NCBI GenBank assembly: GCA_026709625.1
Contig: JAPOSR010000039.1
Coordinates: 45,649 to 109,648 of the forward strand
Length of the DNA stretch: 64,000 nt
Source of the DNA: Chloroflexota bacterium
GTDB lineage: Bacteria; Chloroflexota; Anaerolineae; Aggregatilineales; Phototrophicaceae
Direction of reading: 5' to 3'
The notes beneath the pieces are model-generated. The model did not search any database. It was not told where the DNA came from and worked only from the letters and a program-made list of their open reading frames with translations. Position 1 is the stretch's first letter. The number at the start of each line of letters is the position of its first letter. Shown here one piece after another: positions 46,516 to 54,806 of this stretch. The position numbers and the translations under genes are program-made.

Positions 46516-47898
46516 CTAATCGGCTGGCTCGTCGCCGGGTTTCAACTTGGGCATATAGTCTCCGCTGAGCGCATCAGCGCCGGTCTGCTGGGCGATCACA
46601 CTGGCGAGCGGGCGGCTGACTCTGCGGCGGCGATTGATGCGGCGGCGTTCGGCTTGCGCCAAGGCATCGGGACGCGCCAGCACAATCACGCCAATCAGCG
46701 CCACCAGCAGCAGCACGCCCACCAGCATCACGGGCAGCACATAGTCGATGAACAGCACTTGGCCGATCGCTTCTGGGCTGCCAAAGGCTGGCGCGGCAAA
46801 TGCATGGTACACAGCCGCTCGATAGGCGGGCTGGCTGCCGGGCACGCCTGGTTCGCGCGCCAGCACCCGCGTTTCTACGACGCCGCGCTCGGCTTTGTAG
46901 CCGGCGAGGATACGCAGCACCGCGCTGTCCTGGTCGACAAATGCTAGGTTGTATTCGCCTTCATCGAGTTCAATGCTGATCTGGCTGCCCAGCGGCAACT
47001 GGTCAATCAACACGCGATGCGGCAGCAGCGAGCTGCAAGCGGCGTCCTCGCACAAGCTGCGGATGGTGGTGTATTGCCCGACATCGACCAGCGAGACCTG
47101 CCGCCCCGCCACACCGTTGACCAGCCCAAGGCGCATCTTGCCCACGCTCGGCGCATGGATCCTGTCTTCCAGCAGGGTATAGTCCAGCAAGCCGTCGGCA
47201 TTCTGATAAAGCAGCACGGTATATGCGCTTTCGGCTGCCAGGCTGACATTCGCGCTGTAGACATCGCCCGATTCGTAGCTGCTGTCCCCGACGGTGGCAG
47301 TGAGCGTGTAATCACCAGCCGGCAAATCCGTATAGCGGCGGCTGGCGGGGCGCTCATCGTTGTAACGCACAGCTTCGATGGCAGCGGCGGCGGCATCCTC
47401 ACCCAGCCCGACTAGGTTGACTGTCGCGGCGACTTCGTCGGACAAGGGCACCTCGAAGTCCATTTCGAGCACGCGGAAGACCTGCGCATCGCCACCGGGC
47501 ACAGCATTGATTAGGCGCAGACTAGCGCGGGCATCATGCGACTCGCTGCTGTTGTCGCCTAGCATGTCCGAGGCGAGGGGAAACGCGAAGATCAACAGCA
47601 GAGCGATGGCCACCAGCGAGCCAGCCCAGCCCAGCCAGCGCATGCGCCCAGAGGAATCGGTCGTTGTCTCGGCACCCAGCAGCATGATTACAAACAAAAA
47701 CAGCACCATGATCGCGCCAGTGTAGACTGTGACCTGCACCATAGCCAGGAAGGGCGCATCCAGCATCAGATACAAAAGCGCGACGCAGCCAAAGTTGACA
47801 ATGAGGAAGAGCGCGCTGTGCACAGCATTTTGCCGCGTCAGCATCATGCCAGCCGCAAAGACTGCCACTATGCTCACCATCAAAAACAGCCATTCCAT
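46516..47898 (-). CDS. nuoJ: NADH-quinone oxidoreductase subunit J with a large inserted domain
   Basis: 460 residues, against ~160-220 normally. Residues 1-110 carry TM1-TM4, including VQVTVYTGAIMVLFLFVIMLLG with the TM3 pi-bulge region. The usual last part resumes at about 372 (FGSPEAIGQVLFIDYVLPV, then TM5). Between them, residues 112-370 form a soluble beta-rich domain: ASLRLINAVPGGDAQVF, LPAGDYTLTATVGD, YTVLLYQNADG, KMRLGLVNGVAGRQVSLVDV. This resembles DUF4397 extracytoplasmic beta domains, which contain similar repeats. From NuoJ topology the TM4-TM5 loop is on the outer face. A basic tail follows TM5. Confidence 0.92.
   Translation of the reverse strand: MEWLFLMVSIVAVFAAGMMLTRQNAVHSALFLIVNFGCVALLYLMLDAPFLAMVQVTVYTGAIMVLFLFVIMLLGAETTTDSSGRMRWLGWAGSLVAIALLLIFAFPLASDMLGDNSSESHDARASLRLINAVPGGDAQVFRVLEMDFEVPLSDEVAATVNLVGLGEDAAAAAIEAVRYNDERPASRRYTDLPAGDYTLTATVGDSSYESGDVYSANVSLAAESAYTVLLYQNADGLLDYTLLEDRIHAPSVGKMRLGLVNGVAGRQVSLVDVGQYTTIRSLCEDAACSSLLPHRVLIDQLPLGSQISIELDEGEYNLAFVDQDSAVLRILAGYKAERGVVETRVLAREPGVPGSQPAYRAAVYHAFAAPAFGSPEAIGQVLFIDYVLPVMLVGVLLLVALIGVIVLARPDALAQAERRRINRRRRVSRPLASVIAQQTGADALSGDYMPKLKPGDEPAD
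46789..47565 (-). other. DUF4397-like domain inserted into NuoJ
   Basis: This is the nucleotide extent of NuoJ residues ~112-370. It stays in frame, has no internal stop, and its base composition looks like the flanks. Two similar halves seem to be present, beginning near ASLRLINAV and KMRLGLVNGV. The family name is inferred from pattern, not from a search. Confidence 0.6.
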
Positions 47899-47978
47899 AG
47901 GATTTAGTTCCCACCCTGAATGCAGTTGCGCAGTTTAGCACGATTGATTTCGCGCTTCAATTTGCAGTTCCTTCGCGC

Positions 47979-48473
47979 TTATGACGGATCTTCCATATCG
48001 GGTATGGAGCGATTGTATGCGCCGGCTTCGACCTGCTGGGGGGTGCTGGATGCGCCCGCGGCTGGCGAGTCGATCAACATCTCTTTGGTATAGATGGCAT
48101 CGCGGCGGTCGGTATAAGACATTTGGTGTTCATGCCCTAGTTGAATGGCTTCGGTTGGACAAGCATCTTCACAATATCCGCAGAAAATGCAGCGCAGCAT
48201 GTTGATTTCGTAGGTCTTGGCAAAGCGCTCGCCGGGGCTGTATCGTTCTTCGTCGGTATTTTCCGCGGCTTCGACCCAGATGGCGTCGGCTGGGCAGGCG
48301 GCGGCGCAAAGAGAACAGCCGATGCATTTTTCCAAGCCATTTTCATAGCGCCGCAAATGATGACGGCCTTTGTAGCGCTGATGAAATTGTTGCACCTGCT
48401 CGGGATATTGAATCGTGACAGCCTCTTCCATCAGATGTTTGGCTGTTGTCTGGAAGCCTTTGATCACATTCAT
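47979..48473 (-). CDS. nuoI: NADH-quinone oxidoreductase subunit I
   Basis: 164 residues from ATG 48471-48473 (MNVIKGFQTTAKHLMEEAVTIQYPE); upstream readings fall inside nuoH. Two [4Fe-4S] motifs, CIGCSLCAAACPADAI and CIFCGYCEDACPTEAI, carry clusters N6a and N6b. A ~35-residue Ser/Pro-rich C-terminal tail follows the fold. It lies 80 nt before nuoJ. Confidence 0.97.
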   Translation of the reverse strand: MNVIKGFQTTAKHLMEEAVTIQYPEQVQQFHQRYKGRHHLRRYENGLEKCIGCSLCAAACPADAIWVEAAENTDEERYSPGERFAKTYEINMLRCIFCGYCEDACPTEAIQLGHEHQMSYTDRRDAIYTKEMLIDSPAAGASSTPQQVEAGAYNRSIPDMEDPS

Positions 48474-48520
48474 CGTCGCCAACCTTTGCGTCGTTTGTGG
48501 GAGTGGTTTCGCATTGAATC

Positions 48521-50089
48521 TCAGTCGCCAGCGCGCTTGATGGCTGTTTCGCCACTTTGCAGAGCGCGGTCTTCTTCGGGCGTTCGTCCGAGCGAAGCCA
48601 AGCCCTCCAATGCGCGCACCTGGAAGCGGATATGCGCCAGCGGGATCGCCACCAGCATGCCGACCAGATGCACAAGCGCCCAGCCCAAACCGCGCCTTTC
48701 GCCCGTGTAGGCGGGGTCGTCTTCCAGCGGGATAGCGGCTTCGCTGTCGCGGTCGCGGTTTATGCGCTGCAAAGCCACATAGCCGATCAACAGCGCCAGC
48801 GCGAACACGAGGCCGGAGATGAATGGATAGGCTGTGCCGCCCAGCGCATCGCCCACCACGATAGCGACCGCCGTCCAAGCCACCGCCAGCAGCGCCAGCG
48901 GGATCATCACTTTCCAGCCAAATTGCATCAACCGGTCATACCGTATGCGTGGCAGGGTCGCGCGCACCCAGATCATAGCGCAGAGCATCAGCACGACTTT
49001 AATGATGAAAACCAGCGGCGCAAGCATGGGCAATCCATCCATGGGCCACAGATGATAGCCGCCAAAGAACATCGCGACCGCCACCAGACTCATCGCAATC
49101 ATGCCCAGGTATTCCGCCATCATGAACAAGGCGAACTTCATGCCGCTGTATTCGGTCATGTAGCCTTGGGTGAGTTCTTGCTCAGCTTCGGTGAGGTCGA
49201 AGGGGGCGCGGTTGGTTTCTGCCAGCAGCGCCAGCAGCAAGACGGCGGCCGCCAGCGGATTTTGGAATACGAACCAGTCCCAGATATTGCGCTGCGCATC
49301 GATAATATCGCCCAGCGCCATGCTGCCGACGATCATGACCGGCACCGCCAGCGTCAACGCAAAGCTGAGCTCATAACTGATCATCTGCGCTGATGCCCGC
49401 AGCGCGCCCAGCATGGCGTATTTGTTGTCGCTCGCCCAACCAGCCAGCACAACGCCATAGGTCGCGATGCTGGTGATGGCGATCACCCACAGCACGCCGA
49501 CGTTGGAATCGATCAATCCCTGTGGCACCTGGAACCAAACATCGCCCAGCGATGGCGCGAACCAGGGCAGCGCCAGGTCAGGTCCCATAGGGATGACCGC
49601 CGCGATCATCAAAATCGGGATAACCTTGATCATAGGCGCGAGACGGAAGACCCACTTGTCGGCGCCCGCGGGCAGCAGATCTTCTTTGAAAACCAGCTTG
49701 ACGCCATCAGCAGCCGGCTGCATAAAGCCAAGCGGGCCGACGCGGTTGGGACCGACGCGATGCTGCAAGAAAGCCAGCAACCGCCGTTCCAGCAGCGTCG
49801 TATAGGCAAAGCCGGTGACGATCACAAAAGCGAAACCAGCCGCGAAAATGATGGGCCAAAGCGCCGAGCAGCCAGCATCGTCCTCGCATTGGATGACCCG
49901 GCCCACGCGCGCTTCGGGGTTCAACAGCATGCCGATCGCGCCTTGGCGTCCGTCCAGGTTGCCGGCTTCGTCAAAGCCAATCCAAGCGGCGATGGCGCCC
50001 AGGTTGGCGATGACCAAACCGACAACCAGCACAGCAAGCGCCAGTCCGATGACAGCTGCCACGATGCCTAGTCTCACATTTCGGCTCAT
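48521..50089 (-). CDS. nuoH: NADH-quinone oxidoreductase subunit H, extended at both ends
   Basis: 522 residues, against ~320-350 for most NuoH. The core is clear: LLERRLLAFLQHRVGPNRVGPLGFMQPAADGVKLVFKED near the quinone site, LAETNRAPFDLTEAEQELTQGYMTEYSGMKFALFMMAEY and LPRIRYDRLMQFGWKVMIPLALL. The first ~75 residues add one membrane helix and a CEDDAGCSALWP loop. The last ~110 residues add one or two membrane helices and a charged tail. No frame break is evident. Confidence 0.95.
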   Translation of the reverse strand: MSRNVRLGIVAAVIGLALAVLVVGLVIANLGAIAAWIGFDEAGNLDGRQGAIGMLLNPEARVGRVIQCEDDAGCSALWPIIFAAGFAFVIVTGFAYTTLLERRLLAFLQHRVGPNRVGPLGFMQPAADGVKLVFKEDLLPAGADKWVFRLAPMIKVIPILMIAAVIPMGPDLALPWFAPSLGDVWFQVPQGLIDSNVGVLWVIAITSIATYGVVLAGWASDNKYAMLGALRASAQMISYELSFALTLAVPVMIVGSMALGDIIDAQRNIWDWFVFQNPLAAAVLLLALLAETNRAPFDLTEAEQELTQGYMTEYSGMKFALFMMAEYLGMIAMSLVAVAMFFGGYHLWPMDGLPMLAPLVFIIKVVLMLCAMIWVRATLPRIRYDRLMQFGWKVMIPLALLAVAWTAVAIVVGDALGGTAYPFISGLVFALALLIGYVALQRINRDRDSEAAIPLEDDPAYTGERRGLGWALVHLVGMLVAIPLAHIRFQVRALEGLASLGRTPEEDRALQSGETAIKRAGD

Positions 50090-50123
50090 GTTATGCGTCC
50101 TTTGCCATCACCACCTGCCATCA

Positions 50124-52655
50124 TCAGCGAATCCCCACAGCGGCTGCCACGCGGCTGATTGTGCCGGCGCTTGCGGACAAGGGCGCGGCCGCGTCCGTCA
50201 AATGGCGCGGCAATGCCACCCCGCCCGCCACGATCTCGCTGCTCACCGACGCGCGAACATGCACGCGTGAAGCGCCAGCGACGATCTCAACCATATCGCC
50301 GTCGATAATGCCAGCATTCGCCGCATCGTCAGGGTGAATCAACGCGTAGGCATCCAATATGCGCGCCTCGACCAGCAAGCTCGGGCGGAAGCTGCGTTGG
50401 CGATTGTATAAACGAGTGATGGGCATGATGAGCAACTCGCCTTCGCCAGCCTGCATATCCGCCGCATCAGCCAGGTCGGCGACCGCCACTGTTTCGCCGC
50501 GGTCAGCAGTGGCAGGGATTTGCCAACCGATGCCGCCCTCATTGGCATAGGCCGTGCCGCCATAATACTGGTCGCGGCCGCCTACATCAGGGAATTGCCT
50601 TTCGGTCTGGGAAAGCGCTTTGTAGCGGGCGCCTGCAAAGGCGGCGATCGACCCGCTCAATTCCAACATCACCGCCGCGGCCGATGGCGGCAGGTTGGCG
50701 ATGCCGGCGCTCTGGCTGATGCCGCCGAAGAGTTTCCAAGCTGGCAGCGCCTGCCCCATGGGCCCCTGTGCGGTATAAAATCGCTGCACGCGCCGTTCGC
50801 CATTGACAAAGCTGCCATCGCGCTCGGCAAAAGATTGCAGCGGCAAGATGAAATCGGCGCGTTGAGAAATGCCATCGTCAAAGAGCCCGGCATAGATGAT
50901 CGTTTCCACCTGGCTCAACCATTGCTGCGCGGATGGATCATCGTCCAGCAATTCAGCCTGGGCGACAATCAAGACGCGCGGCGGCTCTTGCATAATGTTC
51001 AGCGTCGTTTGCGGCGTAAAGCCGAGGTAGTGCAAACCCAAGCCATTCGCGCCCGGCAAGGGCGAAAGCAGCCCGTTGTTGGCGGAGCCCACATGCCCGC
51101 TTGTGACCAAAAAGTTGGCGGCTGCCTTTGCCAGCGCCTCGCTGCCCGCCAGGCTTAGACCTTCCGCGCCAGTCACGATGACCAGATTCGCGGCGCTAGC
51201 CAGCCGTTCAGCAATTTGCGGATGCATTTTTTGCAGGTCGCGCATCACCGCGGCGGCTTCGCCCGGCGCATAGCGGATGGCATCGCCTTCGACAACCTTG
51301 TCATTCCGCGCGCCTTGCACAGCGAAGTCTTCCAGCCGCGTGTCGCGCGCATTCGCCACCACCAGATAGGCGCCGCGGTCTTGCGCCTGTTTCAAGCGCA
51401 GACGCCAGATCGGCACTTCTTCTTCCAAATCGCAGGCGATGACCAAAATCGCATCGCCTCTGCCCAGTTCGCTCAGGTTCGTGCCCGCGCCGACGCCGAC
51501 CTGCTCCACGAGTGGAGCCGCGCCATGCGTGGGCGGCCATGCGCCCAGCCGTCCGCCGCCGACGCCTTCCAGCAGTTGCCGCAGCGCCCACAGGTCTTCG
51601 TTGGCCATGCCGCTGCCGGCGATCGCCGCGACATCGCCACCTGCGCCTTGCAAGGTCGCCGCCGCGGCCGCGAGAGCCGCTTCCCAGTTGGAGCTGCGCA
51701 AGGTGCCGCCGGTGCGCATTTGCGGCTGCTGCAAGCGGTCTTCGCTGCGCGTGAAGTGATGCCCAAAGCGGGTTTTATCGCTGATCCAAATCTCGTTTAC
51801 CCATTCGTTCTGGCGCGGCATAACCCGTTTGATCATGGCTTTGCCGCCGAAATCGCGGTCGAGGCGCATGCTGAGGCTGATATTTTCGCCAGCGGCATCC
51901 CAAGGCGAGATGCTGGGCACTTCGCTAAGTTCCCATGGGCGCGCGCCAAAGCGAAAATCAGCGGTGGTCAACGCGCCAACCGGGCAGATGTCGGTGGTAT
52001 TGCCGCTGAAATAGGTGGCGAAGCCGGGGTCAGAATGGGTGATGATCTGCAAGCGGCGGCCGCGTTCGTGAAAAGCCAGCACATCGTCGCCAACCACTTC
52101 GTCCTGGAAGCGAACACAGCGCGCGCACTGGATGCAGCGTTCGCGGTCGAGGAAGATCAGGTCGCCCAGCGGATAGTGTTTTTCCAGCAGCTGTTTGTCT
52201 TCGAAATACATGCGCGAGGCTTGCGGGCCATGGCGCATGGTCAGGTTTTGCAGCGGACATTCGCCACCCTTGTCGCAGATTGGGCAGTCCAGCGGATGGC
52301 TGCTGAGCAAGAATTCCAGCACATCGTTGCGGGCGTCGATGACCGGCTGAGTGTTTGTCTTGATGTGCATGCCATCGCTGACGGTGGTGGTGCAAGCGGT
52401 TTGCAGCTTGGGGAAGTAGCGAATTTGCAGGCTGCCATCGTCGTCGCGCAGCAGCTCGCCAGTCGCTCGGTCGCGCCCGGGCATACCCAGCTCGACCAGG
52501 CACATGCGGCACATGCCGACTGGGTCCATCTTCGGGTGGTAGCAGAAGACGGGGATATCGTTGCCAGCGTGCCATTTGGCGGCATCCACCAAGTTTGCGC
52601 CAGCCGCCACTTCATAATCTGTCCCATCGATATTGATGGTCACTGTGTCGGACAT
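50124..52655 (-). CDS. nuoG: NADH-quinone oxidoreductase subunit G
   Basis: 843 residues. The N-terminal [2Fe-2S] domain has CYHPKMDPVGMCRMCLVELG and later QTAC. The His-Cys3 cluster motif is HPLDCPICDKGGECPLQ, and CIQCARCVRFQDEVVGDDVLAF with TTDICPVGALT binds further clusters. The rest is a molybdopterin-oxidoreductase-like scaffold with a C-terminal MopB-type beta barrel (SFRPSLLVEARILDAYALIHPDDAANAGI). It passes electrons from NuoF towards NuoI. Confidence 0.96.
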   Translation of the reverse strand: MSDTVTINIDGTDYEVAAGANLVDAAKWHAGNDIPVFCYHPKMDPVGMCRMCLVELGMPGRDRATGELLRDDDGSLQIRYFPKLQTACTTTVSDGMHIKTNTQPVIDARNDVLEFLLSSHPLDCPICDKGGECPLQNLTMRHGPQASRMYFEDKQLLEKHYPLGDLIFLDRERCIQCARCVRFQDEVVGDDVLAFHERGRRLQIITHSDPGFATYFSGNTTDICPVGALTTADFRFGARPWELSEVPSISPWDAAGENISLSMRLDRDFGGKAMIKRVMPRQNEWVNEIWISDKTRFGHHFTRSEDRLQQPQMRTGGTLRSSNWEAALAAAAATLQGAGGDVAAIAGSGMANEDLWALRQLLEGVGGGRLGAWPPTHGAAPLVEQVGVGAGTNLSELGRGDAILVIACDLEEEVPIWRLRLKQAQDRGAYLVVANARDTRLEDFAVQGARNDKVVEGDAIRYAPGEAAAVMRDLQKMHPQIAERLASAANLVIVTGAEGLSLAGSEALAKAAANFLVTSGHVGSANNGLLSPLPGANGLGLHYLGFTPQTTLNIMQEPPRVLIVAQAELLDDDPSAQQWLSQVETIIYAGLFDDGISQRADFILPLQSFAERDGSFVNGERRVQRFYTAQGPMGQALPAWKLFGGISQSAGIANLPPSAAAVMLELSGSIAAFAGARYKALSQTERQFPDVGGRDQYYGGTAYANEGGIGWQIPATADRGETVAVADLADAADMQAGEGELLIMPITRLYNRQRSFRPSLLVEARILDAYALIHPDDAANAGIIDGDMVEIVAGASRVHVRASVSSEIVAGGVALPRHLTDAAAPLSASAGTISRVAAAVGIR

Positions 52656-53003
52656 TTATGCCTCCACATGGGTCGCTGCCATAGCCGGCGGCAGATGGCG
52701 CGCCACAGCTTCCAGTCCAAAGAGCGCTCGGTCACGCATGAGTTGTTCTTCGATCAACCAGCCCGCTCGCATATCCAGCGCCTCGCCCATGCCCAGCGCA
52801 GCTGCAAAGTCGGCGCGGGCTCGCGGGTAGTCGCGCCGTTCAAGCAGCATTTCGCCACGGAGAACGCGCAAGCTCAAGTTGTCGGGCGCTGCGGCGATAC
52901 GGTCGCACAGCAGCCGATAAGTCCGAAAGAAGTCGCGCTCTCTCTGCAAAGGCGAGCGCAAAAAACCGCCGGGCAATCCCCGCAACCATCGCATCCAGTT
53001 CAC
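52656..53003 (-). CDS. Small TPR-like protein encoded between nuoF and nuoG
   Basis: 115 residues. It directly abuts both neighbours (3-nt gap from nuoF, adjacent to nuoG), so it is surely co-translated. Residues 30-75 (APDNLSLRVLRGEMLLERRDYPRARADFAAALGMGEAL) fit one or two tetratricopeptide-like helices. The N-terminus is basic and aromatic (MNWMRWLRGLPGGFL). No cluster-binding cysteines are present. I do not recognise it as a standard complex I subunit; an assembly factor or accessory subunit is a guess from position. Confidence 0.7.
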   Translation of the reverse strand: MNWMRWLRGLPGGFLRSPLQRERDFFRTYRLLCDRIAAAPDNLSLRVLRGEMLLERRDYPRARADFAAALGMGEALDMRAGWLIEEQLMRDRALFGLEAVARHLPPAMAATHVEA

Positions 53004-53006
53004 CGC

Positions 53007-54257
53007 CTAAGCCTGCACATGTCGAGCGAAATCATCGGGAAAGTGGCGGATGGTATGGATAATCGGGTTGGCGGCGAAATCGCCCAAGGCGCAGAGGGTC
53101 GTGCCCGCCATATTTTCCGCGACATCGGCGATGCGCTTGATATCGTCGGCGGTGCCGCGTCCCTCCAAAATGCGGTCAATCACCTTGTCCAGCCAATACG
53201 TGCCTTCGCGGCAGGGCGTGCATTTGCCGCAGCTTTCGTGCTTGAAGAACTTGGTCACTTTGGAAGCGACCCAGGTCATATCGACCGATTCGTCCATGAT
53301 GATGATCGACGCCGAGCCGATGATCGTGCCAATGTTCGCACAATCTTCATAGCTCATCCGCGTATCAAGCACCTCGTCGGTCAAAGGCACGATGGGGCCC
53401 GAGCCGCCGGAGGGCAGCATAGCTTTGAAGGGGCGGTCGTCATGCAGGGGTCCGCCAGCCTGTTCATATAGCAGTTCGCGGAAGGTCGCGCCCATAGGCA
53501 GCTCATAATTGCCCGGTCGCTTGACATGCCCGCTGACGCAATAGACCTTGTTGCCGGCGCTCTGTTCGGTGCCGATAGCTTTGAAGGCATCCGCGCCTGC
53601 GCTCATAATGAAGGGCACATTGGCCAGAGTCTCGACATTGTTGACGACGGTGGCTTCTTTATACAAGCCGCCGCCTTTCTGCGCCGGGAATGGCGGACGC
53701 ACGCGCGGCTGCCCCAGATAACCTTCCAGGCTGTTGAGCAAAGCGCTTTCTTCGCCACAGATATAAGCGCCCGCGCCGAGATGCGTATAGACCTCGCAAT
53801 CATAGCCCGAGCCGAGGATGTCCGCGCCGATGAGCCGCTTGGCGCGCAAGGCTTCGATACAGGCGTCCAACTGCGCGCCGATATCCCAAAACTCGCCGCG
53901 CAGGTAAATGTAAACGGCTTTGGCTTGGATGGCATAGGCGCAGATCAACGAGCCTTCGATGAGCTGATAAGGATTTTCTTCCATGATTTCACGGTCTTTG
54001 AAGGTGCCGGTTTCGCTCTCGTCGGCATTGACCGTGACATATTTGATCGGCTCGTGCTGGGGAATAAAACTCCATTTGACGCCGGTGGGGAAGCCCGCCC
54101 CGCCCCGTCCGCGCAGTCCCGAGGCTTTGACGACATCAATGACCTCGGCCGGCGTCATCGCCAGCGCTTTTCGCAGGCCAGCGAAGCCGCCGTGCGCCTC
54201 ATAAACATCCAGCTGCTTGATATTGGAGATGTCGCGTCCACGCAGGAGAATATGCAT
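53007..54257 (-). CDS. nuoF: NADH-quinone oxidoreductase subunit F
   Basis: 416 residues. Oxidises NADH with FMN. SGLRGRGGAGFPTGVKW binds NADH/FMN, ADESETGTFKDREIMEENPYQLIEG and GAGAYICGEESALLNSLEG follow, and ESCGKCTPCREGTYWL with TTLCALGDFA supply the four cysteines of cluster N3. It lies 15 nt after nuoE. Confidence 0.97.
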   Translation of the reverse strand: MHILLRGRDISNIKQLDVYEAHGGFAGLRKALAMTPAEVIDVVKASGLRGRGGAGFPTGVKWSFIPQHEPIKYVTVNADESETGTFKDREIMEENPYQLIEGSLICAYAIQAKAVYIYLRGEFWDIGAQLDACIEALRAKRLIGADILGSGYDCEVYTHLGAGAYICGEESALLNSLEGYLGQPRVRPPFPAQKGGGLYKEATVVNNVETLANVPFIMSAGADAFKAIGTEQSAGNKVYCVSGHVKRPGNYELPMGATFRELLYEQAGGPLHDDRPFKAMLPSGGSGPIVPLTDEVLDTRMSYEDCANIGTIIGSASIIIMDESVDMTWVASKVTKFFKHESCGKCTPCREGTYWLDKVIDRILEGRGTADDIKRIADVAENMAGTTLCALGDFAANPIIHTIRHFPDDFARHVQA

Positions 54258-54272
54258 GGTTGGCTGTGCTCC

Positions 54273-54770
54273 TTATTCGCCGCGCCCGTTCGCTTCGCTG
54301 CGCCACTTCGCCAATAGCTGGCGCATCTGTTGCTGGTCGAGATTTTCTACATAATGAAAATTGCATTGCAGCATGGGGGCTTTGTCGCATGCCGCCAGGC
54401 ACATAACATGCTCGACGGTGAACAAGCCATCGTCGGTCGTGCCGCCTTCTTCAACGCCCAGTTCTTGCTTGAGCCAGGCGTGGAAATCGTCAGCGCCCTG
54501 CAGCGCGCAAGGCAGGTCGGTGCAGACTTGCAGCCAATACCTGCCCTTGGGCTTTTCACTGTACATGGTATAGAAGCCGGCGATGGACTTGACCTGCGTG
54601 GGGTCAAGGCCGAGCAGCTGCGCCACCTCGCCGACGCCCTCGCTGTTGACCCAGCCGTATTCTTCCTGGGCGATGTACAGCAGCGGCATGACAGCCGAAC
54701 GTTTTGTCTCGTATTTGGCGAGGTGCCGCTCGATGCGCGCCGCGTATTTTGGATTGCCGATGATTGCCAT
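54273..54770 (-). CDS. nuoE: NADH-quinone oxidoreductase subunit E
   Basis: 165 residues from ATG 54768-54770, which has AAGGA 8 nt upstream. A thioredoxin-like fold carries the N1a [2Fe-2S] cluster: CTDLPC and CLAACDKAP. The N-terminal helical part has SAVMPLLYIAQEEYGWVNSEGVGEVAQLL. It works with NuoF. Confidence 0.97.
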   Translation of the reverse strand: MAIIGNPKYAARIERHLAKYETKRSAVMPLLYIAQEEYGWVNSEGVGEVAQLLGLDPTQVKSIAGFYTMYSEKPKGRYWLQVCTDLPCALQGADDFHAWLKQELGVEEGGTTDDGLFTVEHVMCLAACDKAPMLQCNFHYVENLDQQQMRQLLAKWRSEANGRGE

Positions 54771-54806
54771 GAACTGCTTTCCTTCGTTCGTCAACCCATC
54801 GCCAAC

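Noticed and set aside
51216..53471. Plus-strand ORF of 751 codons opposite nuoG, orf115 and nuoF
   Set aside because: Spans three real genes on the other strand and shows no family motif.
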